Of a stretch of DNA of 64,000 nucleotides, positions 53,215 through 61,825 are shown piece after piece (within the stretch, counting starts at the first letter, position 1; each line of letters begins with the position of its first letter). The DNA is from Priestia filamentosa. Lineage in GTDB: Bacteria; Bacillota; Bacilli; Bacillales; Bacillaceae_H. The notes beneath the pieces are model-generated. The model made no database searches, was not told the DNA's origin, and saw nothing but the letters and a program-made list of their open reading frames with translations. The position numbers and the translations under genes were made by a program. The stretch is from positions 310,001 through 374,000 of the forward strand of contig NZ_FXAJ01000003.1 in NCBI RefSeq assembly GCF_900177535.1, written 5' to 3'.

Positions 53215-53906
53215 TCTCCTTCACCAACATAGAGCCGATATCCTACGCCTCTTACTGTTTGCAGAGCGTTATAGATCTCCAATTCTTTCATTTTTTTACG
53301 AACGCGGGCAATGTATACATTTAGCGTATTATCATCCACAAAAGCTTGTTCATCCCAAATTTTTTCGAGTAATCGGTCACGGCTTACGACATGTTCATGC
53401 TTTTTCATCATTTCATCTAAGATTTTTGCTTCCGTTAAACTAAGTTCTACCTTTTTTTGATTGTAAGATAAAAAGAGACGTTCAAAGTCTAAGGTAAGGC
53501 CTCCAGCTTTAACGTTACGATCATGATAGTTATTAGCATATGTGCCATATGCACGACGAAGCTGACTTTTAATCTTGGCCATTACAATCTCATAATCAAA
53601 TGGTTTCGTAATATAATCATCAGCCCCATTTTCAAGCGCCATCACTTGATCCATTTTTCCTTCACGCGCTGAAATAAATAAAATAGGGCATGTTGAACAA
53701 GCCCGCATTTGTCGACACCAGTAATAGCCATCAAATTTAGGCAAGTTCACATCAAGAAGAACAAGGTCTGGTGCAAAGGTCTGAAACTCTTCTGTTACCT
53801 TTTCAAAATTTTGAACGCTGCATGTTTCATATTCGAACCTTTGTAAGTGTTCTTCTAGCAGTGCAACAAGGCTTGGATCATCTTCTACAATAAAAATTTT
53901 TCGCAT
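53211..53906 (-). CDS. BceR-like OmpR-family response regulator
   Basis: A 231-residue regulator. The receiver domain has the acidic pair (Asp9, Asp10) and phospho-acceptor Asp52 in LVLLDVNLPKFDG; the C-terminal winged helix (about 130-228) has DEQAFVDDNTLNVYIARVRK and VRGVGYRL. It is the first gene of the module, with AGGAGAT before the ATG. It probably binds TTACAATGTTGTAA upstream of the ABC genes and activates them in response to a peptide antibiotic. Confidence 0.92.
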   Translation of the reverse strand: MRKIFIVEDDPSLVALLEEHLQRFEYETCSVQNFEKVTEEFQTFAPDLVLLDVNLPKFDGYYWCRQMRACSTCPILFISAREGKMDQVMALENGADDYITKPFDYEIVMAKIKSQLRRAYGTYANNYHDRNVKAGGLTLDFERLFLSYNQKKVELSLTEAKILDEMMKKHEHVVSRDRLLEKIWDEQAFVDDNTLNVYIARVRKKMKELEIYNALQTVRGVGYRLYVGEGE

Positions 53907-54095
53907 CTTGTAATCTCCTTATGTACAATCTCCATCCCCATTTTACCAAATTCTTCTGTTTTCTACTGTTGATATCCAAAATATGCTTTTAAAAATTATA
54001 TGAAAAAAAGACCTTCTTCTCACATATCTATAAAGTAGGCGGGGTAAATCTCTTTTCTAGACAAAGGCTCGACTGCGGGATAGGAGGAGAAAGAG

Positions 54096-55445
54096 ATGTC
54101 TCATTTGATTAAACCCATTCTTGATGGCACATATCCAAAAGTCTCATATGGAAAAGGCGTTTTTTTATATGATGAACATGGTAAAGACTATTTGGACGCT
54201 TCTTCAGGAGCGGTTACTGTTAGTGTTGGTCACGGTGTTCAAGAAATAACAGATGTTTTAGAAAATCAAGCAAAACGCGTTAGTTTTGTTTATCGCTCGC
54301 AGTTTACAAGCGAAGCGGCTGAGAGATTGGCTGAAAAAATTTATAAGCTTTCTAATGGCCATCTAAGCTACAGTTTTTTTGTTAACAGTGGAACAGAAGC
54401 AACGGAAACGGCGATGAAAATGGCGTTGCAACACTTTCAAGAAAAAGGGCAAGGAAGCAAACTGAAAATTTTATCACGCTGGATGAGCTACCACGGTATT
54501 ACAATTGGGTCTTTATCAATGTCAGGTCACTCTATCCGCAGAACGCGTTTTGTTCCTCTTTTGCAAGATTATCCAACTGTTTCAGCTCCTTATTGCTATC
54601 GATGTCCATATCATATGGAGTTTCCTTCCTGCCAGTTACGATGTGCTGATGAATTAGAACGAGCCATTATTCGAATTGGAGAAGAGCATATTGCAGCATT
54701 TATTGCAGAACCAATCATTGGAGCAGCAGGGGCTGCCATTACGCCACCACCTGGGTATTATGAACGTATCCGGGATATTTGTGACCGCTATAATATTTTA
54801 TTTATTGCAGATGAAGTCATGACAGGACTAGGCCGAACAGGAAAAATGTTTGGATACGATCATTGGGAAGCAAAGCCAGATATTGTTACGCTTGGAAAAG
54901 GATTAGGGGCAGGATATACGCCAATTGCAGCAGCTGTTGCAACAGAAGAAGTGATGCTTCCTATAAAAAAAGGCTCTAAGCTCGTTATGAGTGGGCATAC
55001 GTTCAGCGCAAATCCTTTGTCTTGTGCAACAGCCCTATCTGTTCTTCAATATGTTGAAAAACATAATCTAGTCAATGAATCAGCTCGAAAGGGAGCGTAT
55101 TTAAAGAAAGAGCTATTAAAATTGAAAGAACGTTTTTCTATTATTGGTGATGTAAGAGGAGAAGGACTTTTATTAGGAGTAGAATTTGTAGAGGATAAGA
55201 AAACAAAATATCCCTTTCCAACTTCTGCTCAACTGACAAATCAAATTATCCAAAGCGCAATGCAAAATGGTCTACTTCTTTATCCTTCAGCAGCAGGGAT
55301 TGAAGGTGTTAGAGGAGATGCTGTTATTATTTCACCTCCTTTTACAATAAAAGAAGGGGAGATAAAAGAACTCTTACGTCGATTTGAAAAAACGTTATTA
55401 AGTATAGAGAAGCGCTTAAAAAATAATCAGGAGGAAAGAGAATGA
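54096..55445 (+). CDS. yodT: Class III aminotransferase (YodT-like)
   Basis: A 449-residue PLP aminotransferase of the omega/class III group. Features: SSGAVTVSVGHG (28-39), FFVNSGTEATETAMKMA, FIADEVMTGLGRTGKM and the PLP lysine in VTLGKGLGAGYTPIA. In B. subtilis YodT heads the mother-cell operon yodT-yodS-yodR-yodQ-yodP-kamA; the same order is kept here. A role in beta-lysine or lysine breakdown is inferred from the operon. The ATG follows ATAGGAGGAGAAAGAG. No clear sigma-E promoter could be picked out in the 190 bases upstream. Confidence 0.9.
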   Translation: MSHLIKPILDGTYPKVSYGKGVFLYDEHGKDYLDASSGAVTVSVGHGVQEITDVLENQAKRVSFVYRSQFTSEAAERLAEKIYKLSNGHLSYSFFVNSGTEATETAMKMALQHFQEKGQGSKLKILSRWMSYHGITIGSLSMSGHSIRRTRFVPLLQDYPTVSAPYCYRCPYHMEFPSCQLRCADELERAIIRIGEEHIAAFIAEPIIGAAGAAITPPPGYYERIRDICDRYNILFIADEVMTGLGRTGKMFGYDHWEAKPDIVTLGKGLGAGYTPIAAAVATEEVMLPIKKGSKLVMSGHTFSANPLSCATALSVLQYVEKHNLVNESARKGAYLKKELLKLKERFSIIGDVRGEGLLLGVEFVEDKKTKYPFPTSAQLTNQIIQSAMQNGLLLYPSAAGIEGVRGDAVIISPPFTIKEGEIKELLRRFEKTLLSIEKRLKNNQEERE

Positions 55446-56140
55446 ATAATGTGTACGGGAAGATCGTCTCAGTTCAAGAAGCGCTCTCACATATTAAATC
55501 GCATTCTACTGTAATGTTTGGCGGATTTGGAGGAATTGGGAGTCCACCAACACTCATTCAAGGAATGATTGATAAAGGGATAGAAGATCTTGTTCTGATT
55601 GGGAATGATACAGGATTTCCGACAATTGGAATTGGCAAGCTTATCGTCAGCGGCGCCGCAAAGAAAGTGATTGTATCTCATATTGGGTCAAACCCAGTAG
55701 CAGGGGAAAAGATGACAAATAAAGAACTTGAAATCGAGTTTTCTCCACAAGGGACGCTAATTGAACGTATACGAGCAGGCGGTGTTGGGTTAGGAGGTAT
55801 TTTAATAGACATTGGAATGGATAATGAAACAGTTACAAAAGGGAAGAAAAAAGTAGAAGTACAAGGGAAAACGTATTTACTTGAAACACCTCTTACAGCA
55901 GATGTGTCTATTATTTATGCTAAAAAGGCAGATTCGTTCGGGAATTTAATTTATGACAAGACTGCCCAAAATACAAACCCTTTTATTGCAATGGCAGGAG
56001 AAAAAACGATTGCTGAAGTAGAGGAAATCGTCCCGCTTGGAAGTTTGAACCCGGATGAAATTATGACACAAGGATGCTTCGTTGACATGGTTGTGCAAAG
56101 CGAAGGAGTGAACTGGAAATGGGTATGGGAAAAGAGGTAA
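55442..56140 (+). CDS. yodS: CoA-transferase subunit A (YodS-like)
   Basis: A 232-residue alpha subunit of a 3-oxoacid CoA-transferase-like enzyme. It has the glycine-rich VMFGGFGGIGSPPTLIQ (26-42), GNDTGFPTIGIGKL and ARYD-equivalent KKADSFGNLIYD. It overlaps yodT by four bases (ATGA) and the beta subunit gene by 22 bases, so the complex is co-translated. It probably moves CoA between an acyl-CoA and a keto-acid produced from beta-lysine; that assignment is inference from the pathway. Confidence 0.9.
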   Translation: MNNVYGKIVSVQEALSHIKSHSTVMFGGFGGIGSPPTLIQGMIDKGIEDLVLIGNDTGFPTIGIGKLIVSGAAKKVIVSHIGSNPVAGEKMTNKELEIEFSPQGTLIERIRAGGVGLGGILIDIGMDNETVTKGKKKVEVQGKTYLLETPLTADVSIIYAKKADSFGNLIYDKTAQNTNPFIAMAGEKTIAEVEEIVPLGSLNPDEIMTQGCFVDMVVQSEGVNWKWVWEKR

Positions 56141-56775
56141 GAAATAAAATTGCCAAAAGAGCAGCTAAAGAAGTCAAAAATGGCATGATTGTGAACTTAG
56201 GAATCGGCATTCCATCGCTCGTTCCCAACTTCTTAACCGCACAAAACGTTATGTTTCACGCTGAGAATGGAATGTTAGGAATGGGAGAAACTCCGTACGA
56301 AGGCCACGAAGATCCTCATATATGTAATGCAGGAGGATTGCCTGTTACAGAAGTGAAGGGAGCTTCTTATTTTGATAGCTCTATTGCTTTTGCTATTATA
56401 AGGCGCGGTCTTCTTGATATGACGGTTTTAGGAGCTCTTGAAGTAAGTGAAAAAGGAGATTTAGCCAATTGGATTGTTCCCGGGAAACGCGTGCCTGGTA
56501 TGGGAGGGGCAATGGAGCTTGCTCAAAAGGCTAAAAAGGTAGTTGTAGTTATGAGTCATCTTGACCGAAAAGGGCGCTCAAAGATTGTTAAAAACTGTTC
56601 TTTACCGCTTACGTCTTCAAGGTGTGTGGATATGATTATTACCGATTTAGCTGTCTTTCACATTAAAGAAGAAAAACTTTGGCTCGCGGAAGTCATGGAG
56701 TCCTACAGTATAAAAGATGTTGTGAAAGCAACAGATGCTACGGTTCACCTTGGAAGTTCCATTTCGTCATTTTAA
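56119..56775 (+). CDS. yodR: CoA-transferase subunit B (YodR-like)
   Basis: A 218-residue beta subunit. The catalytic glutamate that forms the CoA thioester is in FHAENGMLGMGETPY; the glycine motif NLGIGIPSLV (28-37) and GGAMELAQKAKKV are typical. The start ATG lies inside yodS after GGAGTGAACTGGAA. Together with YodS it forms a heteromeric CoA-transferase. The length is normal. Confidence 0.9.
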   Translation: MGMGKEVRNKIAKRAAKEVKNGMIVNLGIGIPSLVPNFLTAQNVMFHAENGMLGMGETPYEGHEDPHICNAGGLPVTEVKGASYFDSSIAFAIIRRGLLDMTVLGALEVSEKGDLANWIVPGKRVPGMGGAMELAQKAKKVVVVMSHLDRKGRSKIVKNCSLPLTSSRCVDMIITDLAVFHIKEEKLWLAEVMESYSIKDVVKATDATVHLGSSISSF

Positions 56776-56787
56776 GGAGGCAAAGGG

Positions 56788-58056
56788 ATGAAGGAATACA
56801 AAGAGAAAGTACATGAAACGTTAACAACATATAAAAATGAAGGAATCAATCTATTAAAAAGGTTAGTAAATGAAAGAAGTGTTCAAAACCACGAAGAAAG
56901 CGTTCAAGCTATTGTCATTGAATATTTACGTTCGCTTGGGCTTCAGATTGACGTCTGGGAACCAGATATTAATGAACTAAAAGCACATCCTGCCTTTGTT
57001 TCGACAAGAGAAACGTTTAAAGGAAGTCCAAATGTTGTGGGACTTTTACGCGGAAGTGGGGGAGGGCGTTCGCTAATATTGAACGGTCATATTGATGTTG
57101 TGCCAGAAGGAGATATAGCGTGGTGGGATTCTAATCCTTATGAAGCAGTTGTAAAAGATGGGAAGGTGTACGGGCGCGGTGCAACAGACATGAAAGGGGG
57201 AAACGTCTCCATGCTTTTAGCTCTTAAAGTGATGAAGGAGTTAAAGGTTTCCTTAAAAGGAGACGTTATCTTTCAAAGTGTGATTGAAGAAGAAAGCGGA
57301 GGGGCTGGGACACTTTCCTGCATTTTAAGAGGATACAAAGCAGACGGAGCTTTGATTCCTGAACCAACCAACATGAAAATTTTTCCTAGCCAGCAAGGAT
57401 CAGCCTGGTTTCGCATCAAAGTGAAAGGAAGATCGGCACATGGTGGAACACGCTATGAGGGAGTAAGTGCAATTGAAAAAGCTCAAAAGGTACTGCACCA
57501 TTTAAACATGCTTGAGAAAATACGAAATGAAGAAATTACAAGTCCTCTTTATAAAAATGTACCAATTCCGATTCCCATTAATGTTGGAAAGATGAGCGGA
57601 GGTTCTTGGCCTTCTTCTGTGCCAGATGAAGTAGTTTTAGAAGGGAGACTTGGTATTGGACCGCATGAAAGCATCCATGAGGCAAAAAAAATGCTCGAAA
57701 CATCGCTTTTAACGCTCAGTGAGGAAGATGAATGGTTTGCTCTCCATCCAGCAGAGGTTTCTTGGTTTGGAGCGCACTGGCTTCCAAGCGAAGTAGAAGA
57801 AACGCATCCACTTATAAAGTGTCTTACTGATGCATATTCTTTGACATATAACGAGGAGCCAACTGTTGAAGCTTCACCATGGGGAACAGATGGGGGACTT
57901 TTAACAAACTGTGCTAAAACTCCAGCTATCATTTTTGGTCCGGGTGTGACAGAGGTAGCCCATTTTCCAAATGAATATATTGAAATTGAATCGGTGTTTG
58001 AAGCAGCAGAAATTATTGCATTAACAATGCTAGATTGGTGTGGGGTGAAAGAATAA
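56788..58056 (+). CDS. yodQ: M20-family deacylase/peptidase (YodQ-like)
   Basis: A 422-residue zinc hydrolase of the ArgE/DapE group. Metal ligands are the His and Asp in ILNGHIDVVPEGD, the Asp in GRGATDMKGG, the Glu pair in VIEEESGGAG and a C-terminal His in EVAHFPNEYI; the dimerisation domain lies between about 200 and 320. It begins 12 bases after yodR with AAGGAGGCAAAGGG. In context it may deacetylate N-acetyl-beta-lysine made by the next gene product, or another acylated amino acid. Confidence 0.9.
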   Translation: MKEYKEKVHETLTTYKNEGINLLKRLVNERSVQNHEESVQAIVIEYLRSLGLQIDVWEPDINELKAHPAFVSTRETFKGSPNVVGLLRGSGGGRSLILNGHIDVVPEGDIAWWDSNPYEAVVKDGKVYGRGATDMKGGNVSMLLALKVMKELKVSLKGDVIFQSVIEEESGGAGTLSCILRGYKADGALIPEPTNMKIFPSQQGSAWFRIKVKGRSAHGGTRYEGVSAIEKAQKVLHHLNMLEKIRNEEITSPLYKNVPIPIPINVGKMSGGSWPSSVPDEVVLEGRLGIGPHESIHEAKKMLETSLLTLSEEDEWFALHPAEVSWFGAHWLPSEVEETHPLIKCLTDAYSLTYNEEPTVEASPWGTDGGLLTNCAKTPAIIFGPGVTEVAHFPNEYIEIESVFEAAEIIALTMLDWCGVKE

Positions 58057-58070
58057 AAGGGAGTGAGGAG

Positions 58071-58937
58071 ATGAAAGAAAACGGGTACTATGAGGAAATA
58101 GAAATTAAAGAAGATGCGCTATGGGCTGAGGTTATTATTGATTTATTTAATGAACGTATTCGCGTTGAAGACTATAGAGGTTCAACTTCTTTACTTATTG
58201 AGAAAGTGCAGTTTTTAACGCGGAAGCATCATCTTCATAAAACAATTGTTAAAGCACGACAGGCTCAATTTCTGTCTCTTCTATCAAATGGTTATGAGTG
58301 TGAAGCATTGATTCCTTCTTATTTTAACGGAGATGATGCTTTTTTTATGGTTCGCTATGAAGAAGATCAACGTCGTTATAGTGAACAATATGTAAAAGAG
58401 TCTCAAACGTTAAGAGCCGTTCAGTCTATTGAAAAGGGAGACGAAGCAGTTGAGTCGTCTCTTTATAACATTAGAAAAGGAACGGATGGGGATAGCGAAA
58501 ACCTTTCAAAGCTTTATCAAGAAGTTTTTTCAGTTTATCCAACACCTCTTCATGATCGAGCGTATATTTCATCACTTCTAAAAAAAGATTCCTTATGGTA
58601 TGTTGCTGAGCATAAGGGAGAGATTGTGAGCGCAGCATCAGCAGACGTCAATACAATGTATCACAACGCAGAGCTTACAGATTGTGCAACCCTTCCTTCT
58701 CATAGAAAGGCAGGACTGATGAAAAGATTGCTTCTATCGCTCGAGCAAGAGCTCACAAAATCTCAAATCTTTTGTTTGTATACAATTGCACGAGCTCAAT
58801 CATTTGGAATGAATGTAGCATTTCATCAGCTTCAGTATCGCTATTATGGTCGGCTTGTTAACAATTGTTATATTTATAAAACGCTTGAAAATATGAATGT
58901 GTGGGTGAAGAATTCTGACAAAGAGATTGTCTTCTAG
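58071..58937 (+). CDS. yodP: Putative beta-lysine N-acetyltransferase (YodP/AblB)
   Basis: A 288-residue protein whose C-terminal half is a GNAT domain (IRKGTDGDSENLSKLYQEVF, then LTDCATLPSHRKAGLMKRLL carrying the acetyl-CoA loop, then YTIARAQSFGMNVAFHQLQY). The AblB family acetylates beta-lysine, the product of lysine 2,3-aminomutase, giving the osmolyte N-epsilon-acetyl-beta-lysine. The ATG at 58071 lies after GGGAGTGAGG; the longer frame overlaps yodQ without a ribosome site. It directly precedes kamA, its functional partner. Confidence 0.88.
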   Translation: MKENGYYEEIEIKEDALWAEVIIDLFNERIRVEDYRGSTSLLIEKVQFLTRKHHLHKTIVKARQAQFLSLLSNGYECEALIPSYFNGDDAFFMVRYEEDQRRYSEQYVKESQTLRAVQSIEKGDEAVESSLYNIRKGTDGDSENLSKLYQEVFSVYPTPLHDRAYISSLLKKDSLWYVAEHKGEIVSAASADVNTMYHNAELTDCATLPSHRKAGLMKRLLLSLEQELTKSQIFCLYTIARAQSFGMNVAFHQLQYRYYGRLVNNCYIYKTLENMNVWVKNSDKEIVF

Positions 58938-58980
58938 GTAGGAACCCTCTCACATATAATGGAATAAGGAGGCTGATAGT

Positions 58981-60138
58981 GTGAAATCATCACTCTATAA
59001 ACCAAAGCGACATTGGAAAGATATTGAGTTATGGAAGGATGTAACAGAAGAGCAGTGGAACGACTGGGTATGGCAACTAACCAATACGATTCGCACGCTT
59101 GAACAGCTAGAAAAAGTGGTGGATTTAACAGAGGAAGAAAAAGAAGGGGTTCGGATTTCAACGAAAACAATTCCTCTAAATATTACGCCATATTATGCTT
59201 GGCTTATGAATGAAAAAGACCCGCGCTGTCCTGTTCGAATGCAATCTGTGCCGGTTGGAAAGGAAATTTATAAAACACGTTATGATTTAGAAGATCCGCT
59301 TCATGAAGATGAAGATTCTCCTGTTCCAGGACTTACACATCGCTATCCTGATCGCGTTTTATTTCTTGTTACAAATCAGTGTTCTATGTACTGTCGCTAC
59401 TGTACGAGACGACGTTTTTCAGGGCAAATTGGCATGGGTGTTCCTAAAAAACAGCTTGATGCAGCGATTAGCTATATTGCGAATACACCGGCTGTACGAG
59501 ATGTTTTAATTTCAGGTGGTGACGGTCTTTTAATTAATGATAGAATTTTAGAGTATGTTTTAAAAAGTTTACGAGATATTCCACACGTTGAAATTATTCG
59601 GATTGGCACAAGAGCACCTGTTGTATTTCCTCAGCGAATTACAGAAAACTTATGTGCCATTTTAAAAAAGTATCATCCTGTATGGTTGAATACTCATTTC
59701 AACACATCTATTGAAATTACAGAAGAATCAAAAAAAGCATGTGAGATGTTGGCAGATGCAGGAGTTCCTGTTGGCAATCAGGCGGTTATTTTAACAGGAA
59801 TTAATGACAGCGTTGAAATTATGAAAAAGCTTATGCATGACTTAGTGAAGATTCGGGTTCGCCCATATTATATTTATCAATGTGACCTATCAGAAGGAAT
59901 TAGTCATTTCAGAGCACCTATCTCAAAAGGATTAGAAATTATGGAAGGTCTGCGTGGTCATACATCAGGGTACGCCGTACCTACCAAGCATCTAATAATA
60001 TGTATAAAAAAAGAGATTGCTTCTAAGAAGCAATCCCATGTTCTACAAATAGCTCAAAAAGAACAAGAGCCATATTTTCAAGGTCTGGCTCATTGCTTGT
60101 CACAACTGAAGAAGGTCTTTGTTCAGCATGTTTCATAA
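58981..60138 (+). CDS. kamA: Lysine 2,3-aminomutase, 5' part interrupted by a recombinase element
   Basis: The start is GTG (ribosome site AAGGAGG 8 bases before). Residues 1-335 are native KamA: the radical-SAM cluster C-x3-C-x2-C is in QCSMYCRYCTRRR, and the barrel continues to GHTSGYAVPT. At 59976-59985 the att core interrupts the gene, and the next 50 codons come from the element (KHLIICIKKEIASKK...) to a TAA at 60136-60138. The PLP-lysine motif lies in the missing part, so this product cannot be an active aminomutase. The full enzyme is about 470 residues. It converts lysine to beta-lysine; in B. subtilis it is part of a mother-cell operon. Excision would restore it exactly. Confidence 0.9.
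   Translation: MKSSLYKPKRHWKDIELWKDVTEEQWNDWVWQLTNTIRTLEQLEKVVDLTEEEKEGVRISTKTIPLNITPYYAWLMNEKDPRCPVRMQSVPVGKEIYKTRYDLEDPLHEDEDSPVPGLTHRYPDRVLFLVTNQCSMYCRYCTRRRFSGQIGMGVPKKQLDAAISYIANTPAVRDVLISGGDGLLINDRILEYVLKSLRDIPHVEIIRIGTRAPVVFPQRITENLCAILKKYHPVWLNTHFNTSIEITEESKKACEMLADAGVPVGNQAVILTGINDSVEIMKKLMHDLVKIRVRPYYIYQCDLSEGISHFRAPISKGLEIMEGLRGHTSGYAVPTKHLIICIKKEIASKKQSHVLQIAQKEQEPYFQGLAHCLSQLKKVFVQHVS
59976..59985. other. Left attachment core (attL) in kamA
   Basis: CGTACCTACC, with kamA sequence (TACGC) on the left and element sequence (AAGCATC) on the right. It encodes the end of A-V-P-T in the KamA frame. Confidence 0.85.
60005..60035 (-). terminator. Element terminator, copy 1
   Basis: GATTGCTTC and GAAGCAATC form a perfect 9-bp stem with loop TAA; on the minus strand it is followed by TCTTTTTTT. 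The stop codon of the 37-codon ORF lies at the stem-loop junction, so coding and termination overlap. Confidence 0.85.
60023..60136 (-). CDS. 37-residue acidic small protein, candidate directionality factor, copy 1
   Basis: The ATG at 60136 has AAGGGGGG 7 bases upstream. The product begins MKHAEQRPSSVVTSNEPDLE and ends LFELFVEHGIAS, with an acidic, amphipathic second half. It starts 58 bases after the recombinase stop in the same direction and ends in the shared terminator, so it should be on the recombinase transcript. A small protein encoded beside a serine recombinase is the expected form of a recombination directionality factor (SprB of SPbeta is the B. subtilis precedent). No homology is claimed. 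An in-frame ATG at 60160 gives a 45-residue alternative without a ribosome site. Confidence 0.6.
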   Translation of the reverse strand: MKHAEQRPSSVVTSNEPDLENMALVLFELFVEHGIAS

Positions 60139-60194
60139 TGAGTCCCCCCTTATTCACCATATGCAAAGAAGGGTTGGCTCTATTTGTAAAAGAG

Positions 60195-61751
60195 TTACTT
60201 ATAATGAATATTAAGTGTGAACGGATAAAGCTTGCGTTCTTTATTCCGCGTTGATTTTTTTAAAAGATCTTCCGGTAGGACTCTCTTATAATAAATCTTA
60301 TGAATGATCCTTTTCATGCTTCTATTTGCTTCCTCACTCATATCGTTTTCTAACACAATTTCTAGTCCATGAATCCCTTCAACAGCTGTTTGCAGTCTTT
60401 CTTTTGTATCGAGCTTTTTCAAATTTGTTAACTCATCTATAATTGCTTCTTTTTGAGCTGTAAACGTATGAAGCGTGTTCAAAAGCTCCTGTCGTTTTGT
60501 TAAGATTTGTTCTTCTGAAAAAAGGCCCTTTATGGCAAGATTTAATAAGTTTTCTTCTTCCGTTCGAATGCGGCGTATCTCTTTTTCGATCTGCTCAAGA
60601 TGGTTGTTATAGTCTTTTTCTGTTCCGCTCCACTCCTCAAGCTTTAATGAATATAAAATGGAAATAATCTCATCTTTATATTGCTTAATATGTTCGACAA
60701 CATCTTCTTCTACATACTTCAACATAACCCCTCTGTTTGGACATTTCTCCCCACTTGGAAGCAAATATTCACAGCGTTTTAACATATATTTTGAACCTTT
60801 GTCTTTTCGAATGGTCATTTTTTTGCCGCATACGCCGCAGTATAAAAGGTCTTTCAATAGAGTGACGCCTGTTTTATTTGCCGCTTTTTCCCGTGTTGTT
60901 TCGGCATGATCGGCTCTTTTTTTTCGATCTGCATTTGCTTTTTCCCATTCTTCGGGAGGAATAATAGGATCCCATGCGTTCGGTACTTGAATCGTTTCTA
61001 CGATTTTGTATATAAACCTATCCTTTTCTTTTACCTTTTTGCGGTCATTAAAGACATTTGTTCCTTTATAAGCAGGATTTCTTATGATTCGCTTAATGGT
61101 TGGAAGCTCAAAGTAGCCTCCTTTAGCTGTTCTATATCCTCGTTCATTTAAAATATTACGAATAGAAAAGCTGCCATAGCCTTTCGCATGAAGCTGAAAA
61201 ATAAGCTTTACAATTTCTGCTTGCTCTTGATGAATTTCAAGCTTTTTAGTATGAGGATTACGAACATATCCAAAAGGTACACTACCGCTAACATGAAGAC
61301 CTGACTTTGCCATAATTTTTTTATTTGTTTTCGATCTTTTTCCAATTAGCGCATGTTCTTGTGAGGCAATCACAGAGCCGAAGTCATAGAGAAGACGATC
61401 ATTGTGATTATTTGCTAAATCATAAATCTGATAAGGAGTGATGATTTTTTTATCGTAATCAATACAAACTTGTTTAATTTGTTGAGAAACAAGACCATTC
61501 CGGCTTAAACGGGACAACTCAAAAACTAAAATTCCATCAAACAAGTCAATATCATTAAGAAGGCGGTAAAGCTCTGGTCGGTTCTCAAGCTCTGAACCAC
61601 CTCCGCTCACAATTTCCTCATAACGTTCATATGTCCAATGAGAAGAGCGACAAAAGTCAATTAAAATGTCTCGATGATTAGAAAGAGTATCAATTCCCTC
61701 TTTTTTATCCCTTGAAATGCGCAAATAAATAGCAACATGACGAATAGTCAT
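60195..61751 (-). CDS. Large serine recombinase, copy 1
   Basis: A 518-residue large serine recombinase. The resolvase domain (1-about 145) has the nucleophile Ser13 in AIYLRISRDKKEG and the conserved FELSRLSRNG (78-86). The recombinase domain (about 155-285) includes IRNILNERGYRT and RIIRNPAYKGTNVFNDRK. A zinc ribbon uses C305, C308, C327 and C337. A coiled-coil-like stretch follows (about 370-460). The start is the ATG at 61751, with AAAGGAG 13 bases upstream; the longer TTG-initiated frame to 61808 reads across the copy junction and is discarded. Only 45 bases separate the start from the element end. Confidence 0.93.
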   Translation of the reverse strand: MTIRHVAIYLRISRDKKEGIDTLSNHRDILIDFCRSSHWTYERYEEIVSGGGSELENRPELYRLLNDIDLFDGILVFELSRLSRNGLVSQQIKQVCIDYDKKIITPYQIYDLANNHNDRLLYDFGSVIASQEHALIGKRSKTNKKIMAKSGLHVSGSVPFGYVRNPHTKKLEIHQEQAEIVKLIFQLHAKGYGSFSIRNILNERGYRTAKGGYFELPTIKRIIRNPAYKGTNVFNDRKKVKEKDRFIYKIVETIQVPNAWDPIIPPEEWEKANADRKKRADHAETTREKAANKTGVTLLKDLLYCGVCGKKMTIRKDKGSKYMLKRCEYLLPSGEKCPNRGVMLKYVEEDVVEHIKQYKDEIISILYSLKLEEWSGTEKDYNNHLEQIEKEIRRIRTEEENLLNLAIKGLFSEEQILTKRQELLNTLHTFTAQKEAIIDELTNLKKLDTKERLQTAVEGIHGLEIVLENDMSEEANRSMKRIIHKIYYKRVLPEDLLKKSTRNKERKLYPFTLNIHYK

Positions 61752-61796
61752 TTTTAAGAGGAGGCTCCTTTCTATGATAGGATCAATAAAAATGTT

Positions 61797-61806
61797 CGTA
61801 CCTACC
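61797..61806. other. Copy-junction core, formally attP
   Basis: CGTACCTACC flanked on both sides by element sequence: AAAATGTT to the left (element right end) and AAGCATC to the right (element left end). This is the sequence expected in the excised circle. Confidence 0.8.
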
Positions 61807-61825
61807 AAGCATCTAATAATATGTA

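Larger units (their letters stand above)
59976..61796. mobile_element. 1,821-bp serine-recombinase intervening element, copy 1
   Basis: The unit runs from one att core to the next and contains only a large serine recombinase gene, a 37-codon ORF and a terminator, all on the minus strand, opposite to kamA. There are no cargo or phage genes. Its sequence is the same as copy 2 wherever compared, including the 518-residue protein. Its length is divisible by three, though it contains stops. It behaves in form like the skin element of sigK but is far smaller. Confidence 0.88.

Noticed and set aside
53907-54095. Sigma-E promoter before yodT
   Set aside because: Several ATA- and CATA-like words occur, but none gives both boxes at the needed 14-15 base spacing, so no feature is claimed.
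57549-57932. 127-residue minus-strand frame inside yodQ
   Set aside because: Antisense shadow of the M20 hydrolase; no start signal.
60195-61808. Longer 537-residue form of the copy-1 recombinase with a TTG start
   Set aside because: The extra 19 residues read across the copy junction into the att core of the next copy, have no ribosome site, and are missing from copy 2; the ATG at 61751 is common to both.
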